This document shows, piece by piece, positions 13,316-16,935 of a DNA stretch of 16,935 nt. The notes beneath the pieces were generated by a model, which worked only from the letters and a program-made list of their open reading frames with translations, searched no databases and had not been told where the DNA came from. The stretch is taken from assembly GCA_025465385.1 (NCBI GenBank), contig JAODNG010000535.1, positions 1 through 16,935 of the forward strand, in the 5' to 3' direction. Positions within the stretch are counted from its first letter, which is position 1; each line of letters starts with the position of its first letter. The stretch comes from Pseudonocardiales bacterium. Its GTDB lineage: Bacteria; Actinomycetota; Actinomycetes; Mycobacteriales; Pseudonocardiaceae. The position numbers and the translations under genes are program-made.

Positions 13316-15645
13316 CCGGACTGCTAGCCCGACCGGAGACCGGCGCCTCAGACTCTGGCGCCCTCATGGTGGCATCCCGGGCACCGCGGTGGCTGCGCCT
13401 GCACTGGGTGCTGCTGGTGGTGCTGGTGATCGGTGTTGGCTTACGCGTGCTCACCGTACTGGCGTACCAGCCCGCGATCCTCTACATCGACTCATTCAGC
13501 TACCTGGACAACCTCTATGACCTGCGTCCCGACATGCTTCGTCCGATCGGCTACGACCTCATCCTGAAGCTCCTGTTGCCTTTCGGTGGCCTGCGTGCGG
13601 TCGCCGTGGTACAGCATCTGCTCGGGCTGGGCATCGCGGTGATGATCTACCAGTTGTTGCTGCGGCACGGGGCCCGGCGCTGGCTGGCTGCGCTGGCCAC
13701 CGTCCCGGTGCTGCTCGACGCCTACCAGGTGCAGATCGAGCACAACATCATGCCCGACGTCTGGTTCCAGGCGCTGCTCGTGGTGCTGATCTGGGTGCTG
13801 ACCTGGCACGGGTTACCCAGGCCCTGGCACGCTGCCAGTGCGGGTGTCCTGATCGGCGTCGCGGTCATCGTCCGGCTGGTCGGAATCACCATGCTGGTTC
13901 CGGCGGTGGCCTACCTGATCGTTGCCGGGTCACTGTGGGCCAGCCGGACCGGTTGGCGTCAGATCGGCTTGCGGGCAGCCGCGATGTCCGCCGGTTTCGC
14001 AATCCTGCTCACCGGTTACGCGGGTTACTACCGGATCACGACCGGTATCTGGGGCATCAGCGGCGCCAGCGATGGTGTCCTCTACGGCCGCGCCGCGGTC
14101 ATCGCAGACTGCGAGCAGTTCTCACCTGGGACGCCGGAACGTGCCGTGTGCCCGGCAGAGCCCCCCGATCACCGCTTCGGTGTCGACTACTACGTACACG
14201 ATCCCGCGTCGCCGGCCATGACCGTCGCATTGGCTCCTGGCGAGTCGATGGACGCGACCCAGGCCTCCTTTGCCCGCACGGTGTTCGCCAACCAGCCACT
14301 CGATCTTGCGGCGGCGATCCTGACGGACTTCGTGAAGGGTTTCCGCCCGGTTCGCGTCGACGACGTCAACGACGTACCGGTGGAGCGGTGGTTCTTCCAG
14401 ACGTCGTACCCGTATTTCGGAATGCAGGACAGAGTCGACGCCCGGGCCTTCCAGTTCGGTGGCGTGGCGATCGGGGTCAACCGGCCGCTGGCTCAGCTGC
14501 TTCGCGGTTACCAGCTCACCGTCGGGTACACCCCGGGTCCGTTGCTCGCGCTGGGACTGCTGGCTGGACTCCTCGGCGGGTTCGGGATTGGCAACGCCCG
14601 CCGGTCGGGGATTCGTGCCGCCAGTCTGCTGGTGTCCGGTCTCGGCGTCACAGTGCTGATGACAGCGGCGGCCTTCGAGTTCTCTTGGCGCTACCAGCTG
14701 CCCGGATTGGTGTTGCTGCCGATCGCGGGGGCGTTGGGTGTTACCGCCTTCACCGGTCCGCTGTGCAGGCCGGGACCACGGCGCAAGCTCAATCCGCCGA
14801 TGCAGCCGTACCCCGATGCAATGGATGCAGCGACGGTGCGTGAGTTCGCCAGGACCGAAGGCGAGGTGACGTTCGCCCCGGTAGTGGTGATCATCGCTGC
14901 CTACAACGAGGAGCGCTGCATCGGCGCGGTGCTCGCTGCCGTTCCACCGATGAGCTGCGGTGTGCCGGTGGACACCCTGGTGATTGTCGACGGGTGCACC
15001 GACGGCACCGCTGAGGTAGCCCGTCGACACGGCGCCCGAGTCTGCGAACTGTCGAGCAACCGGGGCCAGGGCGCATCGCTGCGGCTTGGTTACGCGCTGG
15101 CCCGGCGCGGCGGCGCACGATACGTCGTCACCACGGACGCCGACGGTCAATACGACATGGCCGAGCTGCCGCTGCTGCTGCAACCGTTGATCGACGACGA
15201 GGCCGATTTCGTCACCGGATCGCGGGCCCTGGGCCGGCGGGAGACCTCCGATCCGGTGCGGCACCTTGGCGTGGGTGTGTTTGCGGCGCTGGCCAGCGTG
15301 CTGACCCGGCAGCGGCTCACCGACACATCCTTCGGGTTTCGCGCCATGAGAGCCGAGGTCACCGAAACCGTCACGCTGGTGCAAGCTCAGTACCAGGCTT
15401 CGGAGCTACTGCTCGGGGTCATTTCGCACGGCTACCGGGTGCTGGAGCAGCCCATGACCATGCTGGGCCGCACCGCGGGAAAGACAAAAAAAGGTAACAA
15501 CCTGGTCTACGGCATGCGCTATGCCCGGGTACTGGTCGGCACCTGGTCTCGAGAGACTCGGGCCCGGCGCCGCCGCGCAGCGTCGTCAGAACCGAACACC
15601 AACCGATCCAGCAAGGCGAACTTGAGCACGAAGAGCGGCAGATAG
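13312..15645 (+). CDS. Fusion glycosyltransferase: membrane GT-C-like domain plus DPM1/GtrB-like GT2 domain
   Basis: The 777-residue frame joins two enzyme types. Residues about 28-485 form a polytopic membrane domain with roughly nine helices, an early acidic motif LYIDSFSY (D60) after the first helix, and a large loop (about 240-400) with C267 and C280. This layout resembles GT-C enzymes that take sugar from polyprenyl phosphate outside the membrane. Residues about 521-745 are a cytosolic GT2 domain: VVVIIAAYNEE at 524-534, IVDGCTDGT, the D609-A-D611 metal site in TTDADGQYD, FVTGSRALGRRE, DTSFGFRAMR, and KKGNNLVYGMRYARV, all typical of polyprenyl-phosphate sugar synthases. GTG 13312 overlaps the epimerase stop; ATG 13366 is an alternative. 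The last 41 codons overlap gtrA on the other strand, and the final 30 residues look non-conserved. Acceptor and sugar are unknown. Confidence 0.82.
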   Translation: MTGLLARPETGASDSGALMVASRAPRWLRLHWVLLVVLVIGVGLRVLTVLAYQPAILYIDSFSYLDNLYDLRPDMLRPIGYDLILKLLLPFGGLRAVAVVQHLLGLGIAVMIYQLLLRHGARRWLAALATVPVLLDAYQVQIEHNIMPDVWFQALLVVLIWVLTWHGLPRPWHAASAGVLIGVAVIVRLVGITMLVPAVAYLIVAGSLWASRTGWRQIGLRAAAMSAGFAILLTGYAGYYRITTGIWGISGASDGVLYGRAAVIADCEQFSPGTPERAVCPAEPPDHRFGVDYYVHDPASPAMTVALAPGESMDATQASFARTVFANQPLDLAAAILTDFVKGFRPVRVDDVNDVPVERWFFQTSYPYFGMQDRVDARAFQFGGVAIGVNRPLAQLLRGYQLTVGYTPGPLLALGLLAGLLGGFGIGNARRSGIRAASLLVSGLGVTVLMTAAAFEFSWRYQLPGLVLLPIAGALGVTAFTGPLCRPGPRRKLNPPMQPYPDAMDAATVREFARTEGEVTFAPVVVIIAAYNEERCIGAVLAAVPPMSCGVPVDTLVIVDGCTDGTAEVARRHGARVCELSSNRGQGASLRLGYALARRGGARYVVTTDADGQYDMAELPLLLQPLIDDEADFVTGSRALGRRETSDPVRHLGVGVFAALASVLTRQRLTDTSFGFRAMRAEVTETVTLVQAQYQASELLLGVISHGYRVLEQPMTMLGRTAGKTKKGNNLVYGMRYARVLVGTWSRETRARRRRAASSEPNTNRSSKANLSTKSGR

Positions 15646-16019
15646 CTGAGGCTGTAGACGATCGCGATGACCGCGGTGTGCACCACGTGGTCCCGCAGGA
15701 CGCCGCTGACCAGGCGATCAATGCCGGTGGTGAGGCCGGTTGCCACCAAGCCACTGAAAGTGATCACCGCCAGGTAGGGCAGCAGTTCGCGGCGCATCTC
15801 CACTGGGCCGGAGCGTCGCCACGTCCAGAACCGGTGGATGAAAAAGTTGGGTATCGCACCCGCGAGAAATGCCGCCGCCCCGGACACCGCTGCGCCAGCC
15901 TGGACAACGCCGAACAGCAGTACAAACGTCAGCTGGCTGCATGCCGTAGAAACCACCGTCCCCGCGGCGAATCGGGTGAACACCCTCACCACTCGAAACC
16001 GCCCCATCCGTTGCAACAC
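15519..16019 (-). CDS. GtrA-family membrane protein (putative lipid-linked sugar flippase)
   Basis: This 166-residue protein has four membrane helices and the GtrA signature GAIPNFFIHRFWTWRR between helices two and three. GtrA proteins are thought to flip polyprenyl-phosphate-linked sugars across the membrane for GT-C transferases or to act with DPM1-like GT2 enzymes. The GTG at 16019 is preferred because GAGAGG lies 8 nt upstream; ATG 16007 has no ribosome site. The conserved core ends at about LLDRLVF (residue 143), and a 23-residue Arg-rich tail continues into the opposite strand of the glycosyltransferase gene, giving a 127-bp convergent overlap. Its natural partner is the adjacent GT-C/GT2 fusion, despite the opposite orientation. 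Confidence 0.85.
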   Translation of the reverse strand: MLQRMGRFRVVRVFTRFAAGTVVSTACSQLTFVLLFGVVQAGAAVSGAAAFLAGAIPNFFIHRFWTWRRSGPVEMRRELLPYLAVITFSGLVATGLTTGIDRLVSGVLRDHVVHTAVIAIVYSLSYLPLFVLKFALLDRLVFGSDDAARRRRARVSRDQVPTSTRA

Positions 16020-16091
16020 TGCGCCATCCTCTCAGACCCCCCGCCACAAGCACCCTCCGCCACGAGCAGCCACCCCGCGACCACTGGCCAC

Positions 16092-16157
16092 CCCCGACAT
16101 GGGGACATATCGGGGCTATGACGACCCCAATAACCCCGATATGTCCCCATATCGGGC
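16092..16157. repeat. Inverted pair of palindromic elements (REP-like hairpin)
   Basis: The left arm (16092-16115) and right arm (16134-16157) are reverse complements at 22 of 24 positions, separated by 18 nt. Each arm is itself a palindrome: the left pairs CCCCGACATG with CATATCGGGG around loop GGGA (one mismatch); the right pairs CCCGATATG with CATATCGGG around loop TCCC (perfect). The internal mismatch (16098 with 16151) is C-A in plus-strand RNA but a G-U wobble in minus-strand RNA, and both flanking genes are on the minus strand. It starts 5 nt past the stop of the DUF559 gene. No U-tract follows. It could terminate that gene, stabilise mRNA ends or be a mobile REP-type unit. Confidence 0.7.
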
Positions 16158-16162
16158 GCGGG

Positions 16163-16935
16163 TCAGCGGGTGGGACGGGCTGCGAGGGCGGTACGGACTG
16201 CGGCGACCATGCTGCGGGGATCACGGAGTTGGCGGGCGGTGACGAACAAGACGTCCCAGCCAGCGGCTTGCAGTCGGTTGAGACGCTCGCGGTCGGCGCT
16301 GATCTGCCGCCACTCCCCATGCCATTCTCCGTCGTATTCCACGGCGAGCCGCTGGCGGGGGAAACCCAAGTCCACTCTCGCGATCACACCCTGCCAATCG
16401 CAGATCACGTACTGGGGTTGCGGCTCAAGGCCGGCGAGCACCAGGTGCACCCGCACCCGTGACTCCGGCCGAGACTCCGCCCGCGGATCAGCCAACTCGA
16501 CCGCGCGGCGAGCCAGGACGATACCTCGGTCGCTTCGCTCAGTGACCAACCTTCGAAGTGGGCCAAGGTCGATCAGCCCGGTGCGCAGCACCGCGTCGAG
16601 GTCAGCCACCGCGTCGGGTAGCGCCCGGTCGAGAATCAGGTCCAGGGACATCCGTAGCGGCGTGGCGAGACCGATTCGCGACCACTGCGTCTTTTCGTGG
16701 GAGGCGACGTCGGTGCGCCGGACGTCCACGCCGCTACGACGTGCGATCTGCGTCTCCAACGGGGCGACGATCTCCACTGGATCGGTCGCACGGGCTAACG
16801 GGATCCCCCGCAGGGTGGCCGCCGAGCGGCCAGTGATCACCGAGGCCGCCGGCAAGGCGAGTGCGATGCCTTCGCAGCACACCGGATGAGTTACAGGCAT
16901 CGCGGCGGGCAGGTAGACGTCACGGTACAGGCGGC
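16163..16935 (-). CDS. AbiEi-like/DUF559 (Vsr-like endonuclease fold) protein, 5' end outside window
   Basis: The frame is open to the right edge; the codons before ATG 16900 read RLYRDVYLPAAMPVTHPV, the usual start of the AbiEi-like antitoxin-type region in actinobacterial proteins. The true start therefore lies beyond the window. The N-terminal part, with ALPAASVITGRSAATLRGIPL, is the AbiEi-like segment. The C-terminal part has VDLGFPRQRLAVEYDGEWHG followed by DRERLNRLQAAGWDVLFVTA, the DUF559/PD-(D/E)XK-like nuclease fold with candidate catalytic D, E and D residues. Such proteins are abundant, strain-variable and functionally unproven in high-GC actinobacteria; a defence or toxin-antitoxin role is often suggested. 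A double palindrome begins 5 nt after the stop. The family call is good; the function is not known. Confidence 0.75.
   Translation of the reverse strand, partial: RLYRDVYLPAAMPVTHPVCCEGIALALPAASVITGRSAATLRGIPLARATDPVEIVAPLETQIARRSGVDVRRTDVASHEKTQWSRIGLATPLRMSLDLILDRALPDAVADLDAVLRTGLIDLGPLRRLVTERSDRGIVLARRAVELADPRAESRPESRVRVHLVLAGLEPQPQYVICDWQGVIARVDLGFPRQRLAVEYDGEWHGEWRQISADRERLNRLQAAGWDVLFVTARQLRDPRSMVAAVRTALAARPTR

Noticed and set aside
14122..15384. Long open frame on the minus strand (420 codons) opposite the fusion glycosyltransferase
   Set aside because: It is the antisense shadow of a well-supported GC-rich gene; the translation is rich in His, Gln and Arg with no recognisable domain.
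16170..16889. Plus-strand frame of 239 codons opposite the DUF559 gene
   Set aside because: Composition is Arg/Ser-rich and low-complexity, while the minus strand gives clear AbiEi-like and DUF559 motifs.
1..16935. tRNA, rRNA, CRISPR arrays, insertion sequences or phage genes
   Set aside because: I saw no tRNA-like cloverleaf, regularly spaced repeats, transposase or integrase motifs in any frame.

Overview
The window comes from a high-GC actinobacterium. It encodes mycothiol biosynthesis (mshB), a GpgS-type glucosyl-3-phosphoglycerate synthase, a seven-iron ferredoxin, the succinylase branch of the diaminopimelate (DAP) pathway, a DUF3117 microprotein and a STAS/RsbW-type regulator. From memory, the order mshB, small membrane protein, fdxC, dapC, dapD(-)/dapE(+), LOG, gpgS, DivIVA-domain protein, tag, DUF3117 follows the Rv1170-Rv1211 region of Mycobacterium tuberculosis with genes missing. 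The right-hand third departs from that order. I cannot name a genus; a non-mycobacterial member of Mycobacteriales, Pseudonocardiales or Frankiales-like lineages fits best.

Layout. 1-1232: a STAS gene running off the left edge on the minus strand, divergent from a STAS-HATPase fusion. 1467-4234: mshB overlapped by a four-helix membrane protein, then fdxC and dapC, tightly spaced. 4274-6271 (minus): CHAD-domain gene behind dapD. 6272-6433: divergent dapD/dapE control region with nested inverted repeats. 6434-8345: dapE, a hairpin over its stop codon, and a LOG-family gene. 8583-10423: gpgS, a DivIVA-domain membrane protein and tag. 10588-12353: DUF3117 protein and leucyl aminopeptidase. 12365-16019: an SDR epimerase, a membrane GT-C/GT2 fusion glycosyltransferase and a convergent, overlapping gtrA. 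16092-16157: paired palindromes. 16163-16935: an AbiEi-like/DUF559 gene running off the right edge.

How it works together. dapC, dapD and dapE give three consecutive steps making meso-DAP for peptidoglycan and lysine. mshB and fdxC serve thiol and redox metabolism; gpgS starts methylglucose lipopolysaccharide-type polymers. The epimerase, fusion glycosyltransferase and GtrA resemble a three-component lipid-linked sugar system (polyprenyl-phosphate sugar synthase, flippase, GT-C transferase), with two of the three activities in one polypeptide; this is the most interesting functional unit here. At DNA level the notable items are the double palindrome near 16.1 kb with a half copy near 8.35 kb, the symmetric dapD/dapE region, and a TANNNT-N7/8-start pattern in front of five genes that suggests leaderless transcripts.
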